Positions 25,562-34,327 of a DNA stretch of 64,000 nt are shown one piece after another. Location: contig NZ_CP178208.1 of NCBI RefSeq assembly GCF_047219225.1, positions 2,108,001 through 2,172,000 of the forward strand. Direction: 5' to 3'. Within the stretch, counting starts at the first letter, position 1; each line of letters starts with the position of its first letter. This DNA is from IMCC45349 sp047219225 (GTDB taxonomy: Bacteria > Bacteroidota > Bacteroidia > Flavobacteriales > Flavobacteriaceae). The translations under genes and the position numbers were made by a program. The notes beneath the pieces are model-generated. The model was not told the DNA's origin. It did no database searches and was given only the letters and a program-made list of their open reading frames with translations.

Positions 25562-25829
25562 TTTTTAAATTCCACCAATTAAAGATTTTAGTAGCAATTC
25601 TATTTGTGTTATAAATATTTGTTGTGAGGTTGTAATTAACTGTAAATTCATCATTAATAATTGATGAGATTTTTGAGAGGCTAGCTTGATTGTTTAACTG
25701 TGTTAAAATATATCTGCAAAACGAGTTAAGTTCATTTTCTTTATAATTGGGAGTTAGTTTACTAGCCTTTATTATTTTCTTTAAATACAAGATGTTATCG
25801 ACTGCTTTCTCAATTTTTAGAGTATTCAT
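25539..25829 (-). CDS. small hypothetical protein, end of the sigma-factor unit
   Basis: A 96-residue protein when begun at the ATG at 25829; a TTG at 25847 directly after the upstream stop would add six residues. I do not recognise it. It is predicted helical and soluble, with no signal peptide or cysteine cluster (one Cys in NSFCRYILTQLNN). Its 3' end overlaps the argS 3' end by 23 bp on the other strand. Position suggests it is co-transcribed with the three genes upstream. Confidence 0.6.
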   Translation of the reverse strand: MNTLKIEKAVDNILYLKKIIKASKLTPNYKENELNSFCRYILTQLNNQASLSKISSIINDEFTVNYNLTTNIYNTNRIATKIFNWWNLKTTYAQAH

Positions 25830-25847
25830 TGTATTGTTGTTTGTCAA

Positions 25848-26066
25848 TTAATCTGTTAAAACTTCACAGTAAAAACCTTCATTTTCAATTAAGGATATAA
25901 CTTCTGTTTCTTTTAAACTGTTATTTGGTACAATGCGTAATACTTTATCAATATCTTCTAAATCAATAGACCAATGAACAATATTGCAATGCGTATTGAA
26001 TAAGGGTTTTAGTTGCTTTAGTTTTTTTGAGTCTTTAATATTAGTCTTAAAAATCAAAGGATCCAT
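25848..26066 (-). CDS. small HMA-like (ferredoxin-fold) protein without metal motif
   Basis: A 72-residue protein with a beta-alpha-beta-beta-alpha-beta pattern (PLIFKTNI, helix, IVHWSIDLED, DKVLRIVP, helix, FYCEVLTD) like heavy-metal-associated domains. The metal-binding CxxC of copper chaperones is absent, so metal transport is unlikely; a protein-interaction or sensor role is possible. It lies 17 bp after the membrane protein gene and 18 bp before the last gene of the unit. Recognition is by pattern only. Confidence 0.65.
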   Translation of the reverse strand: MDPLIFKTNIKDSKKLKQLKPLFNTHCNIVHWSIDLEDIDKVLRIVPNNSLKETEVISLIENEGFYCEVLTD

Positions 26067-26083
26067 AATAATTAAGTTATGTG

Positions 26084-26488
26084 TTAATTAGATGTGGGAG
26101 GCTGAGTATTCTCATTAGTTACTCGTTCTACATATTGTTTGTAAAGTGCATCACCTTCTTCTTTCCAAAATTTATCATAATGTTTCCATTTAGAAAAGTC
26201 TCGTTTAGAATCTTTATCACATTCTTTTTTTGGTTTGTTTGATGATTTACTACTTCCACTGCCACAACCACCAAGTAATATTTTTAATAGAATAAATAAT
26301 CCTACTGCTTGCCAATAGTTAATAGTTGTAAGACCGAAAATTTCTGGCATTAACCAATTCCATAGCCACATTAATACAAAACCAAAAAGGATGGCTAGTC
26401 CTGTAATGGCAATAATTCCGAATATTACAATTCCAACAATTTCTCCTGGTGATCTTCCTCTTAATTTGTGATTGAAAAAATTTGTCAT
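26084..26488 (-). CDS. small inner-membrane protein next to a sigma factor
   Basis: A 134-residue protein. Two hydrophobic segments are seen at about residues 17-43 (VGIVIFGIIAITGLAILFGF) and 58-76 (INYWQAVGLFILLKILLGG), followed by a Ser/Lys-rich spacer and a charged C-terminal part with FSKWKHYDKFWKEEGDALYK. It starts 12 bp after the sigma factor stop. The position is that of an anti-sigma factor, but no known anti-sigma motif is present, so that role is only an inference. Confidence 0.6.
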   Translation of the reverse strand: MTNFFNHKLRGRSPGEIVGIVIFGIIAITGLAILFGFVLMWLWNWLMPEIFGLTTINYWQAVGLFILLKILLGGCGSGSSKSSNKPKKECDKDSKRDFSKWKHYDKFWKEEGDALYKQYVERVTNENTQPPTSN

Positions 26489-26500
26489 GTCTTTAAATAT

Positions 26501-27031
26501 TTAATTTATATGTTTTGTTTCTAATTTTTTATATAATATGGCTATAGCGCGATGTCTTTGTGACATTAATGTGCCTTCAGGAATACCAGTTTCACTTGAA
26601 ACTTCTTTATATGTATAGCCTTCAAAATCAATGGCTATAATAATGTCTCTATAGCTTGGTTTTAAACTTAAAATAGCTTGTTTTAGCTCCTTTTTTATGG
26701 CTTCTGGGTAAACGTCTTCGGTGTTTTCATAAAGCACTTCTGCTAACTCTTGTAATTTAAAATCGTTACTATTTTGTTTTTGCGGTCTATTAGAGCGCAT
26801 TATGTCTATAATTCTGTTCTTTATAGAATTGTAAACAAACCCTGCAACATTGTTTATTGGCGAATACCTGTCTGCGCCAGTAAAAAGTTTTAAGGCAACA
26901 TCTTGAATAATGTCCTCTGCATCGCGACTTGCAGTAGCTTTTATTCTTGAGTTTACGTAAGCTTTTAATGATGAGTATTCATCATTAAAAAAGTTCTTAA
27001 GTTTTTTACTGTTTTCTGATTCTAAGGTCAT
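26501..27031 (-). CDS. sigma-70 family RNA polymerase sigma factor (ECF-like)
   Basis: A 176-residue sigma factor with region 2 (DAEDIIQDVALKLFTGADRY and FVYNSIKNRIIDIMRSNR) and region 4 (LSLKPSYRDIIIAIDFEGYT, helix-turn-helix YKEVSSETGIPEGTLMSQRH). Regions 1.1 and 3 are missing, as in ECF factors. It heads a compact minus-strand unit with a two-helix membrane protein, an HMA-like protein and a small hypothetical, which may be its regulators. The upstream 186-bp gap contains no clear TAnnTTTG on this strand, so it may use its own promoter type. Confidence 0.9.
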   Translation of the reverse strand: MTLESENSKKLKNFFNDEYSSLKAYVNSRIKATASRDAEDIIQDVALKLFTGADRYSPINNVAGFVYNSIKNRIIDIMRSNRPQKQNSNDFKLQELAEVLYENTEDVYPEAIKKELKQAILSLKPSYRDIIIAIDFEGYTYKEVSSETGIPEGTLMSQRHRAIAILYKKLETKHIN

Positions 27032-27204
27032 TTACTACCTTTTATTAGGTCTTCATATACAAAGACGATACTTTTTTGTTTCATTGCATTTTTTGCAACT
27101 TTTTTTAAAATATTGAATCTAGTGTAGATGTATATGTATAACGATGATGTTTTCTTTTTGTTACCATATTTCTAAGCTATACTTTTACTGTAACTTTAAA
27201 AGTG

Positions 27205-27212
27205 TATTTTTG
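27205..27212 (+). promoter_or_regulatory. promoter -7 box of the SprT-like gene, almost at the start codon
   Basis: TATTTTTG, an exact match, ends only 5 bp before the ATG at 27218. With initiation a few bases after the box, the transcript would begin at or next to the start codon. Confidence 0.5.
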
Positions 27213-27217
27213 CTTTA

Positions 27218-27841
27218 ATGCAAAATACACTGCAACAATACATACCTGAAGCTGCTATTAATAGCGTGTTACAACTTTTAAAGCACGATAACCTTATTGT
27301 AAAAGTTAAGCAAGAACGTAAAACACGTCATGGTGATTATAGACGTTTGCCTAATGGAAAACATCAAATAACCGTTAACTCTAATTTGAATAAGTATCGA
27401 TTTTTAATAACTTTATTACACGAAATAGCACATTTAGAAGCTTATCAAAAATATGGTAAACTCATTAAACCTCATGGTAAAGAATGGAAACAAACCTTTC
27501 AGCATATTATATTGCCATTTTTAAATCCAGAAGTGTTTCCTATGCAGTTACTGCCACTATTAGCGATACACTTCAAAAATCCAAAAGCAAGTAGTGATAC
27601 AGATGTTAAGTTAGCGTTAGCTTTAAAACAGTTTGATGAACCTAATGACAAAACTTATATTTTTGAAGTGCCTTTTGGAGCTACATTCAAATTATACAAT
27701 GGCCGTGTTTTTAAAAGAGGTAACCAGCGTAGAAAGCGCTTTGAATGTGTAGAAGTAAATACAGGGCGTGTATATTTGTTTAATCCAAATGCAGAAGTAG
27801 AAATAGAAGTTAATGAAAAACAACTTCAAAGTAATATATAG
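27218..27841 (+). CDS. SprT-like zinc metalloprotease-type protein
   Basis: A 207-residue SprT-like protein. The zinc motif HEIAH is in LITLLHEIAHLEAYQKYGKL (about residues 70-89), with the third ligand His in PHGKEWKQTF. The family is related to the DNA-protein crosslink protease Spartan, but bacterial members are poorly understood. The C-terminal part (about 145-207) looks like a small beta domain (GATFKLYNGRVFKRGNQRRK). It is followed 7 bp later by a nucleotide-sugar gene, so both are probably on one mRNA. Confidence 0.85.
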   Translation: MQNTLQQYIPEAAINSVLQLLKHDNLIVKVKQERKTRHGDYRRLPNGKHQITVNSNLNKYRFLITLLHEIAHLEAYQKYGKLIKPHGKEWKQTFQHIILPFLNPEVFPMQLLPLLAIHFKNPKASSDTDVKLALALKQFDEPNDKTYIFEVPFGATFKLYNGRVFKRGNQRRKRFECVEVNTGRVYLFNPNAEVEIEVNEKQLQSNI

Positions 27842-27848
27842 AAAACGA

Positions 27849-28934
27849 ATGACGAAGAATAAAAATTATTATGCCATTTTAATGGCTGGAGGAGTAGGTT
27901 CAAGGTTTTGGCCAGTAAGTACAGAGATGTTTCCTAAACAATTTCATGATATGTTAGGAACTGGAGAAACATTAATTCAAAAAACATTCTCTAGATTAAG
28001 TAAGCTTATTCCAGAAGAAAATATTTTTATTCTAACAAATGAAAAATACAACGATTTAGTATTTGAGCAATTGCCAGGAGTTACCAAAAGACAGGTGGTA
28101 TTAGAACCAGCGATGAGAAATACTGCACCTTGTATTTTATATGCATCACTTAAAATACAAAAAGAAAATCCTGATGCTATTATGATTGTAGCACCAAGTG
28201 ATCATTGGATTGAAAATGAAGATGCATTTACACAAAATGTGCAACAAGCATTTGATTTTTGCGAAACAAATGATGCGTTAATGACCTTAGGGATTCAGCC
28301 AACATTTCCAAATACAGGCTATGGGTATATTGAATTTGATAAAGACGATGATAATGCAATAAAGAATGTAAATCAATTTAGAGAAAAACCAGATTATGAA
28401 ACGGCAAAGACCTTTTTATCTCAAGGAAACTTTTTGTGGAATGCTGGGGTTTTTATGTGGAGTGTGACTTCTGTGGTAAAAGCGTTTCAAAATAAACAAG
28501 AATGTTTGTATCAATTGTTCGAAAAAGGAATTGATGTTTATAACACCGATTTTGAAGATGACTTTGTAAGAGATAATTATGGGAAGGCAGAAAATATATC
28601 GATTGATTATGCAATTATGGAGAAAAGTAATAATGTATTTGTTTTGCCAGCAACTTTTGATTGGAACGATTTAGGGACTTGGGGAAGTTTGTATGATAAG
28701 ATTGATGCAGGAAAAAAAGACAATGCTATTATTAATGCTAGAACGTTGGTAGAAGATGCTTCAGGGAATATGATTAGAACACAAAGTAATAAAATTGTAG
28801 TTGTAGAAGGATTGAACGATTATATTATTGTTGATAAAGACGAAGTTTTACTTATCTTTCCAAAAGAAAAGGAGCAAGATATTAAGCAAATTCGTCAAAA
28901 AGTAAAAGAAGCATTTGGCGATAAGTACATATAA
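27849..28934 (+). CDS. mannose-1-phosphate guanylyltransferase
   Basis: A 361-residue nucleotidyltransferase making GDP-mannose from mannose 1-phosphate and GTP. The signature YAILMAGGVGSRFWPVS with FPKQF lies at residues 8-32; FREKPDYETA and WNAGVFMWSV follow. The isomerase half of bifunctional ManC proteins is missing, so it is single-function. I start it at ATG 27849: an ATG at 27813 in the same frame would overlap the SprT-like gene. GDP-mannose feeds lipopolysaccharide or capsule; it is not beside such genes here. Confidence 0.93.
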   Translation: MTKNKNYYAILMAGGVGSRFWPVSTEMFPKQFHDMLGTGETLIQKTFSRLSKLIPEENIFILTNEKYNDLVFEQLPGVTKRQVVLEPAMRNTAPCILYASLKIQKENPDAIMIVAPSDHWIENEDAFTQNVQQAFDFCETNDALMTLGIQPTFPNTGYGYIEFDKDDDNAIKNVNQFREKPDYETAKTFLSQGNFLWNAGVFMWSVTSVVKAFQNKQECLYQLFEKGIDVYNTDFEDDFVRDNYGKAENISIDYAIMEKSNNVFVLPATFDWNDLGTWGSLYDKIDAGKKDNAIINARTLVEDASGNMIRTQSNKIVVVEGLNDYIIVDKDEVLLIFPKEKEQDIKQIRQKVKEAFGDKYI

Positions 28935-28937
28935 TTT

Positions 28938-30425
28938 ATGGAAGAAAACAAGTTCAATTTTTCAGAAGAAGAGCAAAATAAGGATAAGGCAGTTGAACAG
29001 TCTAAGCAAGCTGTAAAGGATGGAGCTAAAGGATTTATTTCTAGTGTAAAAACTTTTTTAACAGAACTGTTAGATTTTAGAGAAGACACAGATAGAGACG
29101 CTACAATAGAGGCGATAAAAAACGACATTCCTTTTAAAGGAGCCACTGCTTGGATTTTAATTTGTTCGGTTTTTGTAGCTTCTGTAGGGCTTAATGCTAA
29201 CTCAACAGCTGTTGTTATTGGAGCCATGTTAATTTCTCCATTAATGGGGCCTATTTTAGGTGTAGGTTTGTCTGTAGCAATCAATGATATTGATACTTTA
29301 AAGAAATCGCTTATAAACTTAGCAACGATGATAGTGTTAAGTTTAATAACAGCTTTTTTGTTTTTCTATTTATTCCCTTTAAGTAAAGATACATCAGAAT
29401 TATTAGGGCGAACACAACCAGATATCAGAGATGTTTTGATAGCATTTTTTGGTGGTTTAGCTTTAATTATTGCACGTACTAAAAAAGGTACGATTGCTTC
29501 AGTAATTTTTGGTGTTGCAATTGCTACAGCTTTAATGCCTCCATTGTGTACGGTTGGTTACGGCTTTTCTGTGATGGTAGAAAGAAGTTTGTTAGAAGGT
29601 TGGGTGTTTGTAAGAGGTGCTATGTACTTGTTTACGATTAACACAATTTTTATTGCGCTTGCTACTTTTTTAGTGTTAAAACTTTTACGTTTTCCTATGT
29701 TGAAATATGCAAATTCAGCTAAACGTAAGCGTATAGCTAGAATAGCATCTTTGGTTGCTATAATAGTTATGATTTATCCAATAATTACATTTATTAGTGT
29801 ATTAAGAAAAAGTCAATTTGAAGCAGATGCTGATAGATATATAAAGACTGAATTAACGGATTTACCTAATGCTAATTACATTAAGAAAAATGCAGTTTAT
29901 GAATACAAACCTAAAGGTATTTCTGTAATAGAATTAACAACTTTTGGAGCTGATGAGATTTCTGAAGATGCTCAAAAAATATTAAAAGGACGATTATCTA
30001 ATTATTCTAGATTAAAAGAAGATACTGAGTTAAGAATTAATCAAGCTAGTGCTAGAGAAGTAGATAATCTTGAGTATATGGAGGAATTACGAACACGTGA
30101 TTCATTAGACTTGTTGTCTCAAAGTCAAAAAATAAGATTTTTAGAAGATAGAGTTAGAGTGCTTTCAAGATTAGAGCGTGATCAAATACCATTTTACCAA
30201 GTGGCTCAAGAAGCAAAACTTAATTATGAAAATATTCAAGAGTTTTCATATGCGAAAGAGATATCGTATAACTATAAAAAAATAGATACATTGGCTGTCT
30301 TTTTTGTAAAATGGAATGACTCTATAAGTACTGAAAAGTCTATTGAAGAAGATTCAAGAAAATTAGAAGGTTGGCTTAAGTTTAAATTAAATCTAGACAC
30401 TTTAATTGTAAAGAAAGAAGAATAG
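28938..30425 (+). CDS. DUF389 family membrane protein
   Basis: A 495-residue inner-membrane protein. The DUF389 core, about residues 70-300, has six or so hydrophobic segments and the family sequence NSTAVVIGAMLISPLMGPIL with GVAIATALMPPLCTVGYGF. The N-terminus is charged and cytoplasmic-like; the C-terminal third (about 300-495) is a hydrophilic, coiled-coil-rich domain (LDLLSQSQKIRFLEDRVRVL). Function of the family is not known. It starts 3 bp after the guanylyltransferase gene and stops 1 bp before the convergent MlaF-like gene. Confidence 0.9.
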   Translation: MEENKFNFSEEEQNKDKAVEQSKQAVKDGAKGFISSVKTFLTELLDFREDTDRDATIEAIKNDIPFKGATAWILICSVFVASVGLNANSTAVVIGAMLISPLMGPILGVGLSVAINDIDTLKKSLINLATMIVLSLITAFLFFYLFPLSKDTSELLGRTQPDIRDVLIAFFGGLALIIARTKKGTIASVIFGVAIATALMPPLCTVGYGFSVMVERSLLEGWVFVRGAMYLFTINTIFIALATFLVLKLLRFPMLKYANSAKRKRIARIASLVAIIVMIYPIITFISVLRKSQFEADADRYIKTELTDLPNANYIKKNAVYEYKPKGISVIELTTFGADEISEDAQKILKGRLSNYSRLKEDTELRINQASAREVDNLEYMEELRTRDSLDLLSQSQKIRFLEDRVRVLSRLERDQIPFYQVAQEAKLNYENIQEFSYAKEISYNYKKIDTLAVFFVKWNDSISTEKSIEEDSRKLEGWLKFKLNLDTLIVKKEE

Positions 30426-30426
30426 T

Positions 30427-31194
30427 TTATTGATTTTCTTCTAAGTACATTCTGCGAACTTTTTTAAATAATTCTGAAGAATAAACAAAGTCAGTAACAA
30501 CTTCGTTGTCTGTTTTAAAAATGGTTCTTTTTGAGCCTTCCCAGGCTTTATGACCATCTTTTAAAAACACAATTTTTTCTCCTATTTCCATAACAGAGTT
30601 CATGTCATGTGAATTGATTACTGTTACAATGTTATATTCGTCTGTAATTTCTTGAATCAAGTTATCAATAACTATAGCAGTTTTTGGGTCTAATCCAGAA
30701 TTTGGTTCATCGCAAAATAAATACTTTGGGTTGTTAACTATAGCTCTGGCAATGGCTACACGTTTTTGCATTCCACCTGAAGCTTCACTAGGCATTTTAT
30801 GATGCGCATCATCAAGATTTACACGTTTTAGCACAAAGTCAACACGATCTTTCATTTCGCTTTTACTTTGTTTAGTGAACATTTTTAAAGGAAACATTAC
30901 GTTTTCTTCTATAGTCATAGAATCAAATAATGCACTACCTTGAAATACCATACCAATATCAGCTCTTAAGTCACGTTTTTCGTCTTCGTTTAGTTGAGAA
31001 AAAACTTTTCCATCATAAGCAATACTACCTTTTTCGTATTCAAACAAACCTAAAAGACATTTTAAGAAAACAGTTTTACCAGAACCACTTTGCCCAATAA
31101 TAAGGTTAGTTTTTCCTTTTTCAAAAGAGGTTGTAATGCCTTTTAAAACATGAGCATCTCCAAACGATTTATGTAAACCTTTAACTTCTATCAT
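30427..31194 (-). CDS. MlaF-like ABC transporter ATP-binding protein
   Basis: A 255-residue ATPase of the phospholipid (Mla) transport type. Walker A GQSGSGKT near residue 34, signature SGGMQKRVAIARAI, Walker B YLFCDEPNSGLDP and the H-loop INSHDMNSV are all present. MQKR in the signature and the partner gene MlaE identify the Mla family, which moves phospholipid between inner and outer membrane. It shares one base with the upstream permease stop. MlaD, the substrate-binding component, is not adjacent here. Confidence 0.92.
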   Translation of the reverse strand: MIEVKGLHKSFGDAHVLKGITTSFEKGKTNLIIGQSGSGKTVFLKCLLGLFEYEKGSIAYDGKVFSQLNEDEKRDLRADIGMVFQGSALFDSMTIEENVMFPLKMFTKQSKSEMKDRVDFVLKRVNLDDAHHKMPSEASGGMQKRVAIARAIVNNPKYLFCDEPNSGLDPKTAIVIDNLIQEITDEYNIVTVINSHDMNSVMEIGEKIVFLKDGHKAWEGSKRTIFKTDNEVVTDFVYSSELFKKVRRMYLEENQ

Positions 31195-31931
31195 TAGCCT
31201 AACATCATGTTTGTTAATATATAATTCAGTAAAATAATTACCACACTAGTCCATACAAACGAAGTCGTACTTGCTTTACCAACTTCTAAAGCACCACCTT
31301 TCATATAGTAACCATGAAATGATGGTATAGTTGCTAATACAAAAGCAAAGACAAATGTTTTTATAAAAGCGTACGTTATATGAAACGGAATAAAATCCAT
31401 TTGTACACCAGTAATATAATCATCCAATGATGTAAAACCACCATAAACGCAAGCAGCCATTCCTCCAATAATGCCTAAAAACATCGCAATTGAAATGGCA
31501 AAAGGATAGAGCATTAAAGCAACTGCTTTTGGAAAAACTAAGTAGTTTAATGAGTTAATTCCCATAACCTCAAGCGCATCTATTTGCTCAGTCACTCGCA
31601 TTGTACCAATACTGGAAGTAATAAATGAACCAACTTTACCAGCCATGATAATAGAAATAAATGTTGGAGCAAATTCTAAAATAACAGATTGTCTTGTAGC
31701 AAAACCAACTAAATACTTTGGGATTAATGGGTTGCTAATGTTTAATGCTGTTTGAATAGTAACAACACCTCCAACAAAAAATGAAATAAAGGCAACAATA
31801 CCTAAGGAACCAATAATTAAATCATCAATATCCTTTAGTATTAATTGTTTCATGACTGACCATTTCGTCGGTTTACGAAACATGTCAGCAATCATTAAAA
31901 AATATTTACCAATATTATGAAGGTATTTCAT
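31194..31931 (-). CDS. MlaE-like ABC transporter permease
   Basis: A 245-residue inner-membrane permease when begun at ATG 31931; a TTG two codons upstream (31937) is less likely. It has five to six hydrophobic stretches and the MlaE hallmarks SVILEFAPTFISIIMAGKVG and ATRQSV. The conserved sequence EQIDALEVMGINSLNYLVFP follows at about residue 112. It pairs with the ATPase that overlaps its stop. Together they form the core of a lipid transporter for outer-membrane asymmetry. Confidence 0.92.
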   Translation of the reverse strand: MKYLHNIGKYFLMIADMFRKPTKWSVMKQLILKDIDDLIIGSLGIVAFISFFVGGVVTIQTALNISNPLIPKYLVGFATRQSVILEFAPTFISIIMAGKVGSFITSSIGTMRVTEQIDALEVMGINSLNYLVFPKAVALMLYPFAISIAMFLGIIGGMAACVYGGFTSLDDYITGVQMDFIPFHITYAFIKTFVFAFVLATIPSFHGYYMKGGALEVGKASTTSFVWTSVVIILLNYILTNMMLG

Positions 31932-32010
31932 AAGCAATTAAGTTACTGCTAAAGTATAAAAAAGTATGACTTATTTAATATTAAATTAAATTAAGATACC
32001 ATAAAAAACG

Positions 32011-32018
32011 TATTTTTG
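32011..32018 (+). promoter_or_regulatory. promoter -7 box of the PafA-type phosphatase
   Basis: TATTTTTG, exact TAnnTTTG, 22 bp before the ATG at 32041, in the divergent gap after the MlaE gene. Confidence 0.6.
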
Positions 32019-32040
32019 AGCCATTAAATTTTTTGTTGAG

Positions 32041-33708
32041 ATGAATAAATTTTTATACGCTTTTATATTAGTACTAGTTTGTGCTTCATGTAGTGCTCAA
32101 AATGTGACAACTACAGTAGTTGAAAAGGATGTAGTTGTACATAATAATGATAAGCCAAAATTAGTGGTTGGTATTGTTGTAGATCAAATGCGATACGATT
32201 ATTTAACCCGTTTTGAAAGTAAGTATGGTAAAGGTGGCTTTTTAAGGCTAATAAACGAAGGTTTTAATTTTAAAAATAATCACTTTAATTATATTCCAAC
32301 TTATACAGGGCCAGGTCATGCCTCCGTATATACAGGAGCAACACCTAAAAATCATGGTGTAATTGCTAATAGTTGGTATGATAAAACTATTGATAAAAGA
32401 GTGTATTGTGCAGGTGATGATTCGGTACAATCTGTAGGAACAACTTCTTCAGCAGGACAAATGTCACCTCATAGAATGAAAACAACTTCTTTTGCTGATG
32501 AAAATAGATTGTTTACTCAAATGAAAGGTAAAACAATAGGAGTTTCAATTAAGGATAGAGGTGCTGTTTTACCAGCTGGACATACTGCAAATGCTGCTTA
32601 TTGGTTTCAAGGTAAAGAAGAAGGAAATTGGATAACAAGTTCTTTTTATATGAATGATTTACCTGAATGGGTGAAAGAGTTTAATAAAGAAAAAAGTGTA
32701 GCGAAATATTTAACTACTTGGGATACGATGTATGATATTGACACGTATACAGAAAGTGGTAGTGATTTAAATGCTTTTGAAGGCGGTTTTAAAGGAAAAG
32801 AGACTGCTACATTTCCATACGATCTGGCTGCTTTAAAAGAATCTAATAATGGGTATGATTTATTAAAATCGACAGCTTATGGAAATAGTATAGTTACTGA
32901 TTTTGCCATTGCTGCTATTAAAGAAGAGCAATTAGGTAAAGATGCTATTACTGATGTGTTAGCAGTAAGTTATTCAAGTACAGATTACGTTGGGCATAAC
33001 TTTGGAGTGAACTCAAAAGAGGTTCAAGATACTTATATTAGATTAGATAAAGAGATTGAGCGTTTATTAAATGAATTAGACATTAAAGTAGGTAAGGGAC
33101 AATATACTGTATTCTTAACAGCAGATCATGGTGCTGTTGATGTGCCTTCATATTTAAATAGTGTGAATATTCCTGCTGGATATTTAGATAATGATAAAGC
33201 TAAAGAGCAATTGACAATGTTTTTAGTAAAGACTTATGGAACAACCGATTTAGTGAAAAATGTAAGCAATAATCAAATATTTTTAAATAGAACGAAAATT
33301 ACAGAATTAAAGCTAGACTTAAGCGATATACAAGAGGCGATTATAAATGAAATTATTACATACGATAATGTAGATAAAGCATATTCTGCCACAACAATGA
33401 GTACAACATCATTCTCTTATGGAATAGAGTTATTGCTTCAAAATGGGTTTAATCAAAAACGCTCAGGAGATATTCTTATAATATATGATCCAGCATATAT
33501 ATCGTATGGTAGAACAGGGTCTACTCATGGTTCAGGTTTGAATTACGATACACATGTGCCATTATTATTTTTTGGTAAAGGTATAAATCAAGGAAGTTCC
33601 TTTGAGAAAACCACAATCACACAAATTGCACCTACAATTTCTGCATTATTAGGAATTAGCTTTCCTAATGGTGCTACTGGTCAACCTTTAATAGAAGTAA
33701 TGGATTAA
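32041..33708 (+). CDS. PafA-type alkaline phosphatase (secreted)
   Basis: A 555-residue periplasmic or outer-membrane phosphatase of the alkaline phosphatase superfamily. After an export signal (MNKFLYAFILVLVCASCSAQ, possibly lipid-modified at Cys17) come the metal Asp in GIVVDQMRYDYLTR, the nucleophile Thr in PTYTGPGHASVYTG, the Asn in GVIANSWYDK and the Lys/Arg pair in SIKDRGAVLPAGH that define PafA phosphomonoesterases. Metal ligands SSTDYVGHNFG, TADHGAVD and HGSGLNYDTHVPL complete the site. PafA enzymes release phosphate from organic esters outside the cytoplasm. Its stop overlaps the convergent engB stop (TTAA). Confidence 0.92.
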   Translation: MNKFLYAFILVLVCASCSAQNVTTTVVEKDVVVHNNDKPKLVVGIVVDQMRYDYLTRFESKYGKGGFLRLINEGFNFKNNHFNYIPTYTGPGHASVYTGATPKNHGVIANSWYDKTIDKRVYCAGDDSVQSVGTTSSAGQMSPHRMKTTSFADENRLFTQMKGKTIGVSIKDRGAVLPAGHTANAAYWFQGKEEGNWITSSFYMNDLPEWVKEFNKEKSVAKYLTTWDTMYDIDTYTESGSDLNAFEGGFKGKETATFPYDLAALKESNNGYDLLKSTAYGNSIVTDFAIAAIKEEQLGKDAITDVLAVSYSSTDYVGHNFGVNSKEVQDTYIRLDKEIERLLNELDIKVGKGQYTVFLTADHGAVDVPSYLNSVNIPAGYLDNDKAKEQLTMFLVKTYGTTDLVKNVSNNQIFLNRTKITELKLDLSDIQEAIINEIITYDNVDKAYSATTMSTTSFSYGIELLLQNGFNQKRSGDILIIYDPAYISYGRTGSTHGSGLNYDTHVPLLFFGKGINQGSSFEKTTITQIAPTISALLGISFPNGATGQPLIEVMD

Positions 33709-34313
33709 GCGTTAGCGTTTAGGTCGTTATTGATGGTTTCAATATAATTTAATAGCTCATCTTTACCTATGTGTTTAGATGAGGATGTGATAAAGTAATT
33801 AGGCATTTCTTCCCAAGTTTCTAACATTATTTCTTTGTAGTCGTTAATGTAGTTTTCAATAGCTTTTGGTTTTAATTTATCTGCCTTAGTGAATATAATT
33901 GAAAAAGGAATCATGTTCTCTCCAAGCCATTCCATAAATTGAGTGTCTATTGGTTGAGGTTTGTGCCTAATATCTACTAATACAAATGCAGATACTAATT
34001 GTTTGCGTTTTTCAAAATAGGAGGTAATGAATTTTTGAAACACCTTTTTTTCAGATTTCGACACTCTAGCATAACCATATCCAGGTAAATCCACCAAGTA
34101 CCAGTTTTTATTAATAATAAAATGATTTATTAATTGGGTTTTTCCTGGTTTACCTGAAGTTTTAGCTAAGCTTTTACGATTGGTAAGCATGTTGATTAAG
34201 GAAGATTTTCCTACATTACTTCTGCCTATAAAAGCATACTCTGGTAAATTGTTGTTTGGGCATTTAGCAACATCTTGATTGCTAACTACAAATTCTGCCG
34301 ATTTAATCTGCAT
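33705..34313 (-). CDS. engB: YihA/EngB ribosome biogenesis GTPase
   Basis: A 202-residue GTPase for late 50S assembly. Motifs: G1 GRSNVGKSSLIN (about residues 30-41), G2 threonine in KPGKTQLINHF, G3 DLPGYGYARVSK, G4 FTKADKLKPK and G5 SSSKHIG. It is preceded by an alpha/beta hydrolase gene 14 bp upstream on the same strand, suggesting one transcript. Confidence 0.95.
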   Translation of the reverse strand: MQIKSAEFVVSNQDVAKCPNNNLPEYAFIGRSNVGKSSLINMLTNRKSLAKTSGKPGKTQLINHFIINKNWYLVDLPGYGYARVSKSEKKVFQKFITSYFEKRKQLVSAFVLVDIRHKPQPIDTQFMEWLGENMIPFSIIFTKADKLKPKAIENYINDYKEIMLETWEEMPNYFITSSSKHIGKDELLNYIETINNDLNANA

Positions 34314-34327
34314 GATAAAATAAGGTG

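Noticed and set aside
27813..27848. Earlier ATG for the guanylyltransferase
   Set aside because: It overlaps the SprT-like gene; the family sequence starts with the ATG at 27849, 7 bp after that gene.
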